NCBI GenBank assembly: GCA_030374805.1
Contig: JARGSG010000036.1
Coordinates: forward strand, 62,001 to 126,000
From: Gracilaria gracilis
Lineage: Eukaryota > Rhodophyta > Florideophyceae > Gracilariales > Gracilariaceae
Direction of reading: 5' to 3'
DNA length: 64,000 nt
Part shown: piece after piece, positions 52,451 through 61,021 of the stretch
How positions within the stretch are numbered: the first letter of the stretch is position 1
Layout of the letters: each line of letters opens with the position of its first letter
Translations under genes and position numbers: made by a program
The notes under the pieces: model-generated
What the model was told of the DNA's origin: nothing
The model's input: only the letters and a program-made list of their open reading frames with translations
Database searches by the model: none

Positions 52451-54445
52451 TCACATCGGTCGCAGCGACGGAACCACGTCCTCCTGCCACTGCACCACGC
52501 CCAGAATGAGCATCACCACAAACAGCGCGAACAGCAGCCCGCCCAGCGCGTCCACCACCCACGCGCCGCACCCCTGCTTGTGTCGGTCCGCCAGCAGCTC
52601 GTTCATCAACTCGTACGCGTCGCCGCCGCCGGTGCCGCCGCCACTGTCGCCGTTGTCGTCGCCGCTTTGGGCGCGCGCGTCTAGTCGCAGCGCGCCTGTG
52701 GCGTCGAATACCTCGCGGTTGAGCGACGCCACCGAGCGCTTTAGCTTTCGTGCCGACTCAATAAACTGCTGCTGCTCCTCTGCGCATGCGCGCGTCGCCT
52801 CCGTGCTCGCCGTCATGCTGCCACTGCCTCGCGCCGGCGTGCAAAACTCGCCGCTGGCCGACGACGACACGCGTGCCGTGGCCGCGGCCGCGGCCGCCAC
52901 GCTGTCGTCCTCAAAGGTGGCGCTTTGCGACATGGCTTGTTGGTCGGCGCGCAGCGCGTCGGCGTCGCGTACCTGCTGCACGTCCGCGCCCGGGCGCGCG
53001 GCGGCGGCGGCGGCAGCGGTGGCGGCGGCGGCGGCGGTGGCGGCGGCGGAGGAGGAGGAGGAGAACATGGACACCAGCTTGGACATGGCCGAGCGCGTGG
53101 AGGAGGAGCTGGGCGGCGACGATTTACTGTCCCGTTGGCCGCGCACGTCCGACAGTTGGCACAGCGTCTTGAGCGCGCTCTGCACGGGCGAGTCGTCGGC
53201 GGCGCGCTGCGAAGCGTCGGCCAAAACGTCGGCGCCGCCAAAAGCGGCGCGCAGCGCCTGCAGCGTGTCGGCGCCCAAATCGGCGCCGCGCACGTCCAGC
53301 CGTCGCAGCGCGGGCAGCCGCACCAGCGGCTGCGCCAGCAGCACCAGCGACAGCGGCGTGGCGCCGTTGTGCGCCACCAGCAGACGCGTCAGCGCCGACT
53401 GCTCCGCGCTGTGCTTGAAGGCGTCGGCGAGCAGCGTCACGCCGTCGCCGCGCAGCGCGTTGTGCGACACGTCCAGCACGCGAAGCTTTGTGGCGTGCGC
53501 CGCTATGTACGCGCGTAGCGACAGCGCCGCTTCGGCGCGCAGGTCGTTGCCGCCCAGCAGCAGCTCGGCCACGCCGTGGTCCGCCTTGGTCAGCGGCGTC
53601 AGCAACGCGCGCAGCGCGTCGTCGCCCATGTGCAGATCGCACAGCGCCAGCCGCGACAGGTTGCGCTGAGTGCTCAGCATGTCCGCCAGAACGGCCGCCG
53701 CGCTCACGTTCATTCGGTTGTCGCTCAGATCCAGCTCGGCCAGCGAGCTGCTGGCGCGCAGCGCCTTGGCCAAGTTGCACACCGACGTGGGCTGCGCTCC
53801 CACCGACGACACGCGCAGTCGCTGAAGGCGCGGCGCCTTCTCCACCAGCAGCGCGATGCGTTCCAGCCCGGCCGATTCGAATCGGTTGCCGTGCACGTCC
53901 AGCACGCGCAGCGTGTGCACGCACGGCTGTAGAAAGTCGCACAGCAGCCGCACAGAGTCGGCTGCAAGCCCCGTTTCCGCCATGAACACCGTCTCCAACA
54001 TGGGCTGTTTCGCTAGCAACCCCCTGCACGCGGCCACGCCATTGCTGCCCAGCCAGTTGTGCGACAGGTCCACCGAGCGCAGCTGCTTGCACAGCCCGAT
54101 GGACGACGACAGCGAATTCAGCGAGCGCTCCGCCTCTTCGCGCGGCAATGAGCCCACAATGTCGGACAGAATCACCGTCTCGAGGCAGTTCTTCTTCGCC
54201 AGCGCGCACAGAAGCGGCCCGGCTTGCCCCGCCGCAGAGTCGCCCAGCGCGGCGCCGGACAGGTTGATCGTGGTGTACGGCTGTTGCGACAGCGGCTCGA
54301 ACAGCGTGGCCGCCAACTTGCGCGACAGCACCTGCCGAGGCGGCGCCGAAAGCGTGAACGTCTTCGGCGTGGCCGGCGCCGAAGACGCCTCCTGCTGCCG
54401 CGATGACGGCGTCTCTTGCTGGCGCGGCATGGCGTCAACGAGCAC
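52451..54445 (-). CDS. RanGAP-like leucine-rich repeat protein with C-terminal membrane anchor
   Basis: 664 residues (or 659 from the Met at 54430). Residues ~55-440 form RanGAP-type LRRs: ETVILSDIVGSLPREEA, RSVDLSHNWLGSNGVAAC, LRVLDVHGNRFESAGLE, LAELDLSDNRMN, LRVLDVSHNALRGDG. The order and spacing resemble plant RanGAP and yeast Rna1. RanGAPs stimulate GTP hydrolysis by Ran at the nuclear envelope. In an ungapped comparison with yeast Rna1 (SDIFTGR) the catalytic Arg position is Leu100, and the nearest Arg is Arg102. There is no WPP domain. After an Ala/Ser-rich linker, a ~22-residue hydrophobic segment near 630-651 (VVDALGGLLFALFVVMLILGVVQW) could tail-anchor the protein. Another LRR protein of the RNI class remains possible. 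Confidence 0.7.
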   Translation of the reverse strand: MLVDAMPRQQETPSSRQQEASSAPATPKTFTLSAPPRQVLSRKLAATLFEPLSQQPYTTINLSGAALGDSAAGQAGPLLCALAKKNCLETVILSDIVGSLPREEAERSLNSLSSSIGLCKQLRSVDLSHNWLGSNGVAACRGLLAKQPMLETVFMAETGLAADSVRLLCDFLQPCVHTLRVLDVHGNRFESAGLERIALLVEKAPRLQRLRVSSVGAQPTSVCNLAKALRASSSLAELDLSDNRMNVSAAAVLADMLSTQRNLSRLALCDLHMGDDALRALLTPLTKADHGVAELLLGGNDLRAEAALSLRAYIAAHATKLRVLDVSHNALRGDGVTLLADAFKHSAEQSALTRLLVAHNGATPLSLVLLAQPLVRLPALRRLDVRGADLGADTLQALRAAFGGADVLADASQRAADDSPVQSALKTLCQLSDVRGQRDSKSSPPSSSSTRSAMSKLVSMFSSSSSAAATAAAAATAAAAAAARPGADVQQVRDADALRADQQAMSQSATFEDDSVAAAAAATARVSSSASGEFCTPARGSGSMTASTEATRACAEEQQQFIESARKLKRSVASLNREVFDATGALRLDARAQSGDDNGDSGGGTGGGDAYELMNELLADRHKQGCGAWVVDALGGLLFALFVVMLILGVVQWQEDVVPSLRPM

Positions 54446-54757
54446 GGAACGGAGCGACGGTGGCCACGCGCGAGGACGCGCTCTCTGCGCTGCGCGGCTT
54501 TATGCGCCCGAGCTGTGAGAGAAGTTCTCTCTGAGAACCGTCAACCAGCCACCATTGATTGTGTTGTAGGCTACAACTTGTAGCATATGGCGCACGTTGT
54601 GACGGCGGCTCGTTGCTGGCGGCGTAACGGCAGTTTTTTTTCTTTTTTGCGCCATTGCGCGCCATCGATGGTCGCCGTTTGTCGCGAGTGGCGACGGTGG
54701 CGAGTCGACCGACAGCGCGCGCTGACCTCCGCGCGGGGTTGGTCGTCAAGCAGCAGA
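54446..54757. promoter_or_regulatory. bidirectional promoter region, RanGAP-like / EMC7-like
   Basis: 312 bp between two divergent start codons. No TATA box evident; GC-rich. Confidence 0.5.
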
Positions 54758-55432
54758 ATGCGCCTGCACCGGTTGGCGTCGACGGCGATCGCGCTCACTT
54801 TGCTCGCCGTCGCGTGCGCAGCAAGTCGCGCACACGCGCTGCGCGTGCAGGGCAGCGTGGCCACGCCGTGCGCCGACGTGTTATCGTCGCTGCAGGTGGC
54901 GGCGTACGCGCGCAACGGCCGCTTGGAGACGAGCGCCTCCGTCACCGCCAACGCGTCGTTCAACCTGTTTCTCAAGCCGCGCGCCACCACGCACTACGTG
55001 CTCCACCTGCTGCGCGCCGTCGAGAATCAGTACCACCCCATCTTCGTGCAGGTCGACGCTCAGCGCGTGCTGCTCTCGCAGCTGCGTGTGAGCCCGCTTC
55101 AGAAGCCACCGTTTGCTTCTGCTCACTCGCGCAACGCAAGCACTGCTGTTCGATTTGTGCCCCATCGACCCAATCGCTATGCTCTCAAACGCAGCCAAAA
55201 GCGATGGAGCTTGAGCAAGTTGTGGGAATATCGCTTGCATGCTCTCATGCTTGCGGGCGCTGTGTTTATCATCTGCTTTCCCAAGTTTATCCGCGATCTA
55301 CCGCAGGAGCTTCGGGAAGAGCTTTTGGGCGAAAAGCACCATGAGATCGCAGATCCTAATGCTTTATTCAAATCTCTTGCTGCAATGGAGCATCATAGTA
55401 ATCACGATGGTAGCAAATCAAAAACAGCATAG
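54758..55432 (+). CDS. EMC7: ER membrane protein complex subunit 7-like protein
   Basis: 224 residues from ATG 54758. An N-terminal signal peptide (STAIALTLLAVACAASRAHA) precedes a lumenal beta-sandwich (LRVQGSVATPC...LQVAAYARNGRLETSASVTANASFNLFLKPRATTHYVLHLL), the carbohydrate-binding-like EMC7/DUF2012 fold. One membrane segment follows (YRLHALMLAGAVFIICFPKFI), then the typical cytosolic DLPQELREEL helix. EMC inserts membrane proteins into the ER. A longer in-frame start at 54587 would bury the signal peptide, so it is rejected. The 3' end is 64 bp from the convergent PNKP gene. Confidence 0.75.
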   Translation: MRLHRLASTAIALTLLAVACAASRAHALRVQGSVATPCADVLSSLQVAAYARNGRLETSASVTANASFNLFLKPRATTHYVLHLLRAVENQYHPIFVQVDAQRVLLSQLRVSPLQKPPFASAHSRNASTAVRFVPHRPNRYALKRSQKRWSLSKLWEYRLHALMLAGAVFIICFPKFIRDLPQELREELLGEKHHEIADPNALFKSLAAMEHHSNHDGSKSKTA

Positions 55433-55496
55433 CCCATGCCGCAGTTCGCAATTCGGTTCATATGCGTACAATAACTGTTGCCATTCTCTAAACGTT

Positions 55497-56870
55497 TTAC
55501 GAAAGCCTGCTAAACATATACTTCTCACGTTCTGACGTGAATGATGGAATGAACTTCACTTCACCAATCACATCGATTGCCTCATCTAGCTGCGGAACCT
55601 GTCTTCGTTTTTGGAAAGCGTGGTAAGCCACTTTGGGAACATGCGCACAATCACCCCTTGTCTCTCGCTCTCTCACAATGTTCAAATGCTCTGACAGAGC
55701 CCGAGTGCTTTCCATGCTCAGCGCGATCACCTTCACGTTGGCGTCGTGCTCTTTCGCAACCTCAATGTATTTTCTTCGAGCGTTTCTATCTGGATTTGTG
55801 TTATCAATCACTACACTATTACCTGCCGCCAACTCGTTTCTTGTGGCTCGAATACATCGCGCAAACGTATGCAAACTGTCTTGATTGATCCACGAATACC
55901 CTCTGGGAGCGAGATATCGCTTCACAAACGTCGTTTTCCCCGAAGCTGGAAATCCATGCATGAGGATCATAGTTTGTACCGGTGCAACTTCAGCCCCTTG
56001 AGAGGAACCCATAATGATATCATCTACAACAGTCGTCGGCGTCACCATATTTCGAAGGAATACATCCGTATCAGTTCCTTCGTCTATGAACAACTGACCA
56101 GCTTCCTCCAATGTTTTCCTGGGGTCAAAGCCTTGTAGTAAACCTGGAGATACGGCTTCTGCAGCCTTTCCGTAAAAGTACTCTTCAGGAGTGCGGAATG
56201 CAAGCCCAATGTTAATGCTGAAACGCAGGTCACTGTCTGAAAAGTCAGCATTGTGCCCTGGGCGTGCTTTTCTCCCCGCTGCGTCACCGACGTAAAAGGA
56301 GTTTGGCGCGTCGATACGACTTACGGACCCAATCATTTGCACAAGTTCTTCCCACATGCCTGTGGCTGGTTTGCGATAGTTGTCCTTTGAAGTGGCGACG
56401 AAAACGCCAATATCTACCTTGAGAGCGGCTAAGATACCATCAAGACGTGACTTGACAAACGATTCGCCAATACGTCCATTACTGACACCGGCTTGATTGG
56501 TGAAAATGACAAGCAGGTAGCCGTCATCTGCCAGCGCGGATATCATAGGTTGCACTTGAGCATTGAGCAACCGCCAGTCATTGGGGCTTTTTGGAAACTT
56601 TGCGCGCGATTTGGTGGTAATGATGGTGCTGTCGAGGTCGAAGGCAGCGATCTTTAAAGGGTTGGCCTTTCGAAGCGGGCTGTTTTCATCTTTCCACCAC
56701 GTGGGTTCGTATCGCATAAGGCCCTTGGCCGAGTCGACCCAGGTGCCTTCTCGCAGTGGCTCAGAGCGGCGGGAACGCTTGGAATCAGAACCTTCAGCGA
56801 TTTTGGCCAGCGCGTTGAGAGTGGACTGCCGAAGACGTTTGTTTGTTTGAAGCGGTTGTTGAGTGGGCAT
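55497..56870 (-). CDS. PNKP: bifunctional polynucleotide phosphatase/kinase
   Basis: 457 residues from the Met at 56870; about 98 further upstream codons are open but look like leader. The HAD-type 3'-phosphatase domain has AFDLDSTII (Asp78, Asp80), VIFTNQAGVSNG, DNYRKPATGMWE and FYVGDAAGR. The P-loop 5'-kinase domain has Walker A GFPASGKT (306-313) and VVIDNTNPDRNARRKYIEVA. This is the full PNKP/yeast Tpp1-like layout without an FHA domain, as in plant and fungal forms. It restores 3'-OH and 5'-phosphate at DNA breaks before ligation in the nucleus. There is a ~40-residue insertion between the domains (EEYFYGKAAEAVSPG...TPTTVVDD). Intronless. Confidence 0.9.
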   Translation of the reverse strand: MPTQQPLQTNKRLRQSTLNALAKIAEGSDSKRSRRSEPLREGTWVDSAKGLMRYEPTWWKDENSPLRKANPLKIAAFDLDSTIITTKSRAKFPKSPNDWRLLNAQVQPMISALADDGYLLVIFTNQAGVSNGRIGESFVKSRLDGILAALKVDIGVFVATSKDNYRKPATGMWEELVQMIGSVSRIDAPNSFYVGDAAGRKARPGHNADFSDSDLRFSINIGLAFRTPEEYFYGKAAEAVSPGLLQGFDPRKTLEEAGQLFIDEGTDTDVFLRNMVTPTTVVDDIIMGSSQGAEVAPVQTMILMHGFPASGKTTFVKRYLAPRGYSWINQDSLHTFARCIRATRNELAAGNSVVIDNTNPDRNARRKYIEVAKEHDANVKVIALSMESTRALSEHLNIVRERETRGDCAHVPKVAYHAFQKRRQVPQLDEAIDVIGEVKFIPSFTSEREKYMFSRLS

Positions 56871-57405
56871 TTTGCTTGTTGACCAGAGTGGACGGCTCAG
56901 TCCGCGCGGATGGTTTTTTCGATTTGTGATGGATGGAGAGAGGAAGCTCTGTTGTGCGGAACGGTCTATGTACACGCACTGGGCGAAACTACATGTCCAA
57001 AGGGGACGTGAGGCATCGCGGCGGCGTGAGGTTAGGTGGCGGTGGAGCATTATTGTTTGTGCTCGAGCCATGCATGCTCGCGCCAAAACAGCAGCCTTTG
57101 TTTTGTAATGAATTCGATCAAGAGGCCAGCATTTCACATGTTCACACGTTGCACACGTGGTCAATTCTAGCTTGTCCTACTAACAGTACTGTACACGTAG
57201 TAGCTCCGAGATACCGTGTGCACGTAACAAGGGGGCTAAACGATGGCTGTTGGGATATACCGTCGCAGATGCAGATATCACCTGTTTCATAATCAAAGAA
57301 CCAAGAGTGAACACATGACATGTTGTGTTCTATCTGAACACAAGTGTTCTCTCTCGTGACAGCTTTCATGTGAAATCGAGAGACAGTTTTGTGTTGTCCT
57401 GCTTG
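56871..57405. other. intergenic region
   Basis: PNKP promoter side and 3' flank of the NYN gene. No other feature seen. Confidence 0.5.
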
Positions 57406-58428
57406 TTAGAACTTACATTCTTCCAGTGTGTCCGTCAAAACAAACTCTTCGTTGTGGTTAAACTTGAACGACGAACGACATTTGCTCAGATACTCTGCCA
57501 TCTCCCCTTTTTCTTTGTCTGAACTCTGAGCATTCCGTTCCTTCCTGTAGCGATCATTCGAGATAATTGGAATCTTGTTACGCATCCCATACGAAATAAT
57601 AAAGTTATCGTCGTGCGTTCTCTCTGGTGTAAAGAACAGCTTGCCTTTTCGACGAAGCGATAACAGCCGTAGACGCGTTGCACCATCTGCTGCGTGACTA
57701 CTTCCTCCGCTACCATTGATCGTTGTCCATGGAAGAATGGCAGCTGGCTTCTTATTCGCTCTTTCGAAATACATCAACGCTCTCTCTAGTTGTTCTGCTC
57801 GAATATGCGGCGGCCTTGAGAGCGAATCATTAAGTCGTCGGTAGCGTGCAACGTTTTGCCCATCAAGAATCACATCTAGGGAAGTGTCACTACCGGTAGA
57901 TCGAGGTCGAACGGAATCATTTACGAAAGAGGAAAATCTATCCCTCGAGCGTGATGTATCCGTTGTTCCCAACGTTGTAACTCCGCTCATGTCCGCTGTC
58001 GATAGTGACGTCAACGTTGCGCTCACTGAGTTGTCCAAAACTTCCTTATCTTTGCTTCGCGACTTTTGCTTGCATGCTTTCTTATTTCTGTCGTCTCTCG
58101 CTGTCGTAGCCACCTTTACTTTGTTTTTCGATGAACATTTTTCATGCCGAGACTCACGAGCTTTGCAACAACAGCCCCTCTGCTCTTCTACCAAGTGCGT
58201 CGTTTTGGATGTGAAACGATGAACACATTTCTTAGAAGTACCGTGACGCTTCGAACAGGAAGGCTTCGAACTTGTCTTGCATTCTCTGGAAAGAGGTTCA
58301 TCTCTTTTATTTTTTTTGCACTTCGAGCAAGAACCCGTGTTGTGTTTCGAGCAGCGGGAGCAGCACATATCGTCGGAGGCTTGTGTTGTATTTCTGGTAT
58401 CCAAGAAATGAGAAATTAATACTTTCAA
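57406..58428 (-). CDS. NYN/Zc3h12a-like (Regnase-type) ribonuclease, active-site residues intact
   Basis: 340 residues. The N-terminal ~130 are Lys/Cys/Ser-rich, with many CSKC/CCC motifs but no regular zinc finger. The C-terminal domain matches the NYN/PIN-like RNase of the Zc3h12a/N4BP1 family: VILDGQNVAR (Asp189), RAEQLERALMYFER, KLFFTPERTHDDNFIISYGMRNKIPIISNDRYRKE (Asp273, Asp274, Asp292). These acidic residues bind Mg2+ in Regnase-1. Such enzymes cleave mRNA stem-loops. A related gene at 59219 lies nearby on the other strand. Unlike Regnase-1 there is no CCCH finger. Confidence 0.78.
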   Translation of the reverse strand: MKVLISHFLDTRNTTQASDDMCCSRCSKHNTGSCSKCKKNKRDEPLSRECKTSSKPSCSKRHGTSKKCVHRFTSKTTHLVEEQRGCCCKARESRHEKCSSKNKVKVATTARDDRNKKACKQKSRSKDKEVLDNSVSATLTSLSTADMSGVTTLGTTDTSRSRDRFSSFVNDSVRPRSTGSDTSLDVILDGQNVARYRRLNDSLSRPPHIRAEQLERALMYFERANKKPAAILPWTTINGSGGSSHAADGATRLRLLSLRRKGKLFFTPERTHDDNFIISYGMRNKIPIISNDRYRKERNAQSSDKEKGEMAEYLSKCRSSFKFNHNEEFVLTDTLEECKF

Positions 58429-58626
58429 CCATGAACTTGTCCAAGAGAGCTTCTGGAGTTGAGAAGGACTTCGTTTGAAATGTGGAACAACGTCACATTC
58501 TTATATACCAGTTTATCAGTGCGCCCTCCTTCGTTGCGCTGTGTCTTTCTTGGGATCGAACAACTTGTCATTGTCAGGGGTTGAGAAGACCCCGAGCCAT
58601 CCTCTTACTTTCGGGGTAACGTACGT
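58429..58626. other. short intergenic region
   Basis: Nothing recognised. Confidence 0.5.
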
Positions 58627-59160
58627 CTAGCGGATTCTCCCTGAAACCACTCCGATTGCTCTTGGGGCATACAGGGCTTCAGAATCATTACCTGATATGG
58701 GCAAGTCGCCTTGAGGTCCTGCAAGGTCTTCTTCTGGAATCCATGAGCTTCCAAAACCATTTGACTGTTCCGAACGAGTAAGCAGTGATGGCGCACTACA
58801 AGCATATAAACCTCCTCGACTGTTGGAAGCGAATGAACATCGCATGTAGACCTCCACCAAGTCCAGTATCTTCACCGAATGCGAATCAACGATTATATTC
58901 TGCACTTGGCCGTGACACAGGGGCTGAAGAGTCAAAGATGTCAGTAATCTTGTAATGGGCCAATGCAAATAAGCGCCATTACAAGGACGCGATCTACCGA
59001 TTCCAATGATACCCAGCTGAAGTCTTATCCGAGGAATTTTCCATAAAAGCGTTTGTGCCTCACCTTCAAGTGGTGGAAGCAGAAGGAGAGAAAATTTCTG
59101 TTCGTCATCCTCATAGCAGAAAAGGCAAGCCATAGCGTCATTGGTGTTCTCAACTTCCAT
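58627..59160 (-). CDS. hypothetical protein
   Basis: 177 residues. It starts divergently, 58 bp from the second NYN gene. Composition is ordinary and globular (ACLFCYEDDEQKFSLLLLPPLEGE, then a Leu-rich middle and a Ser/Gly-rich end). No family recognised. It could be a real gene sharing a promoter with the NYN gene, or chance: the ORF is only moderately long and shows no hallmark motif. Confidence 0.35.
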   Translation of the reverse strand: MEVENTNDAMACLFCYEDDEQKFSLLLLPPLEGEAQTLLWKIPRIRLQLGIIGIGRSRPCNGAYLHWPITRLLTSLTLQPLCHGQVQNIIVDSHSVKILDLVEVYMRCSFASNSRGGLYACSAPSLLTRSEQSNGFGSSWIPEEDLAGPQGDLPISGNDSEALYAPRAIGVVSGRIR

Positions 59161-59218
59161 GGACCACTCGATCTCGATATCACATTCCTCCGAGAGAAGA
59201 TATCATCGATCGAAGCTA

Positions 59219-59764
59219 ATGGCTCCGAAGAGCGAGAATCGATCCAAAGACCGAAGCAATGGCTCTGAAGAAAAGTACGATATCGTGATTGATGGGCAAG
59301 ATGTCGCGAGAGAGTATAGCGTAGACGGTCGCCTTCGAGTAAGGGGCATTGAACGAGCCCTTGACTACCTGCGCTCTAAAGCAGAATTCAAAAATCCGGT
59401 CGCCATGATTCCAGAGGACTTCATAGGTGATAATCCCGCGCTGTTGAAAGAGCTTGTTGCTAATAGAAGAGTGATAGTCCCAAAGAAAAACACTGGACAC
59501 AAATTCCCGCATGTGCACAACGTCATAGACTATGCAAACCGAGCAGGCATACCGATTGTTTCCAACAACATATTCAGAGACTGGTCAGACCGTACGAAAG
59601 AGAAAGGCGCGCAGTATGAACTAAACGACGTATACTGGGTTCCGTACGCGTTCATTAAGCGTAGCTTTCTACCGAATCCTGAGCCGTCAAAACTTGCTGA
59701 TCAGAAATCCTTCTCCCGGCGACATTTGGAAGATCACCCATGTCCTCGATGCAGAACAAAATAA
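59219..59764 (+). CDS. NYN-domain paralogue with degraded active site
   Basis: 181 residues from ATG 59219 (an upstream in-frame Met at 59141 exists). DIVIDGQDVAREYSVDGRLRVRGIERALDYLR matches the first half of the neighbouring NYN RNase, including the first Asp (Asp25). The central DD motif is replaced (HKFPHVHNVIDYANRAG against THDDNFIISYGMRNK) and SND has become SNN (IPIVSNNIF). It ends in a small CPRC motif. With three of the four acidic ligands missing, it is probably a non-catalytic RNA-binding or regulatory relative. The uninterrupted frame argues against simple decay. Confidence 0.7.
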   Translation: MAPKSENRSKDRSNGSEEKYDIVIDGQDVAREYSVDGRLRVRGIERALDYLRSKAEFKNPVAMIPEDFIGDNPALLKELVANRRVIVPKKNTGHKFPHVHNVIDYANRAGIPIVSNNIFRDWSDRTKEKGAQYELNDVYWVPYAFIKRSFLPNPEPSKLADQKSFSRRHLEDHPCPRCRTK

Positions 59765-60216
59765 ACAAGAAGCAGATTATAGACGAGACACAAGTTTTTG
59801 GCTCCCGAGAAGCATCATCATGATGAGACTATCATGGAAGTCTAAGACAATAAGAACATTTCATACTTGGATGTACGAAATTAGTTACAAACATCCATGG
59901 GTTCCGCGGCGTCCTACAACAAGACATTCTCGGAGCACGTTCATCTTTAGCATCATTTAACTCTCTTACACATAGATACATTCGAGCTCAGAGTTGGCGT
60001 GACACCTCTCCAAATCTACCTGCTTGTGAGACATGGCCCGTGCACTTTGCTAACATGGAATAAAACCTTTCACGGCCTTCTCCAAGAGGTTGCACCGAGG
60101 GTGGCCGAGGCCTGGGCGTGCGCCTGCTGCCAACCAACGTGAGGTAGATCGCATGCGCGGGCGCATGCGCACGTAATTGAGAGGAGTTTGAATTTCTTGC
60201 GGAAGGGGCCACAGAC
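59765..60216. other. intergenic region before MULE-3
   Basis: No gene recognised. Confidence 0.45.
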
Positions 60217-60565
60217 GGGTCCAGGCAAATCTACGCACTGTTAGTTATGTGGAACAGAGGTTCCAGAACCTCTCTTTCTTTGTAGCATTTGCGCCTAGAA
60301 CCTCTGTCACGTTTATCACGCTCCTACACCCCTCTCTGCCAATTCTCTGGATACAAGTCATAGGAACCTCCGTAGCTGCAAAGTGTATTGGCTCACGCCC
60401 CGCAGGGGCGTGAGCCATAACACTCAGCTCGCGTAACGGGCTCCTTAGCGCTTCGCGAGCCCCAAGTTCAAAAAAGCGCGCGCATTGCGTAGCTATAGAG
60501 CCAGCTCCAGAGACCGCGCATCTCATGTTGAGGTGAGGTCCATATCGCGCAGCTCACGGTGAAAT
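60217..60565 (+). other. MULE-3 5' terminal region
   Basis: Non-coding. It has an AGGTTCCAGAACCTC-type palindrome near 60250, a strong hairpin at 60389-60417, and at 60533-60592 near-tandem units containing CTCACGGTGAGG. Confidence 0.5.
60389..60417. repeat. perfect 13-bp inverted repeat (hairpin)
   Basis: TGGCTCACGCCCC, loop GCA, then the exact reverse complement. Very stable as DNA cruciform or RNA hairpin. Confidence 0.85.
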
Positions 60566-61021
60566 TTGTATCGCCCACCTCACGGTGAGGTTTCAATTGA
60601 TTTCACGATCACGCTCGCGACTAAAACCGACCCATCTGTGAAGTATCCTCCGCAAGATACGTTGGATTCGGACGTAGTCGCATTTCTCGACCCTCGAAAT
60701 GTAGACTCAGGTGATGAGGTCCATTCAGATTTTAATCCAGTAAAAGGTGCCGAAGATGTCGGTGTAGGCAATAATGATCGACTTGTACCCGCTGAAGAGA
60801 AAAAGAAGATCAAATATACTGTCAAAACAATATCTACATTTCTACTGGAGCTTGTGAAGCACACTGGAATTGTTTTCAATCGTACTCATCCACCTGCATT
60901 TAATGAGTTACGTGAGCTGTGGTAATATTTGGTCATTTTGCTACAGAACACAACAGATTCTAAAGAAGTTTTGGGGCCTAGTATCTTAACCTCTTCTAAG
61001 CCAAAAGAATAGTTTTGCAAC
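60566..61021 (+). pseudogene. N-terminal extension of the MULE-3 Ulp1 frame, interrupted by TAA and TAG
   Basis: From 60566 the same frame as the Ulp1 CDS is open except for TAA at 60923-60925 and TAG at 61010-61012. The readable sequence around the stops aligns with the pre-catalytic region of the MULE-2 protein (FNELREL...ILLQ with FQTVHDH...DILQ; TSSKP with HSSEP). In that alignment both stops fall where MULE-2 has Tyr. The stretch is therefore degraded coding sequence; an unrecognised intron is less likely. Confidence 0.55.

Noticed and set aside
60911..60946. Intron between 60912 and 60946 to bypass the TAA in the MULE-3 Ulp1 leader
   Set aside because: Only 35 nt and the phase does not match; the alignment with MULE-2 reads straight through, favouring a nonsense mutation.
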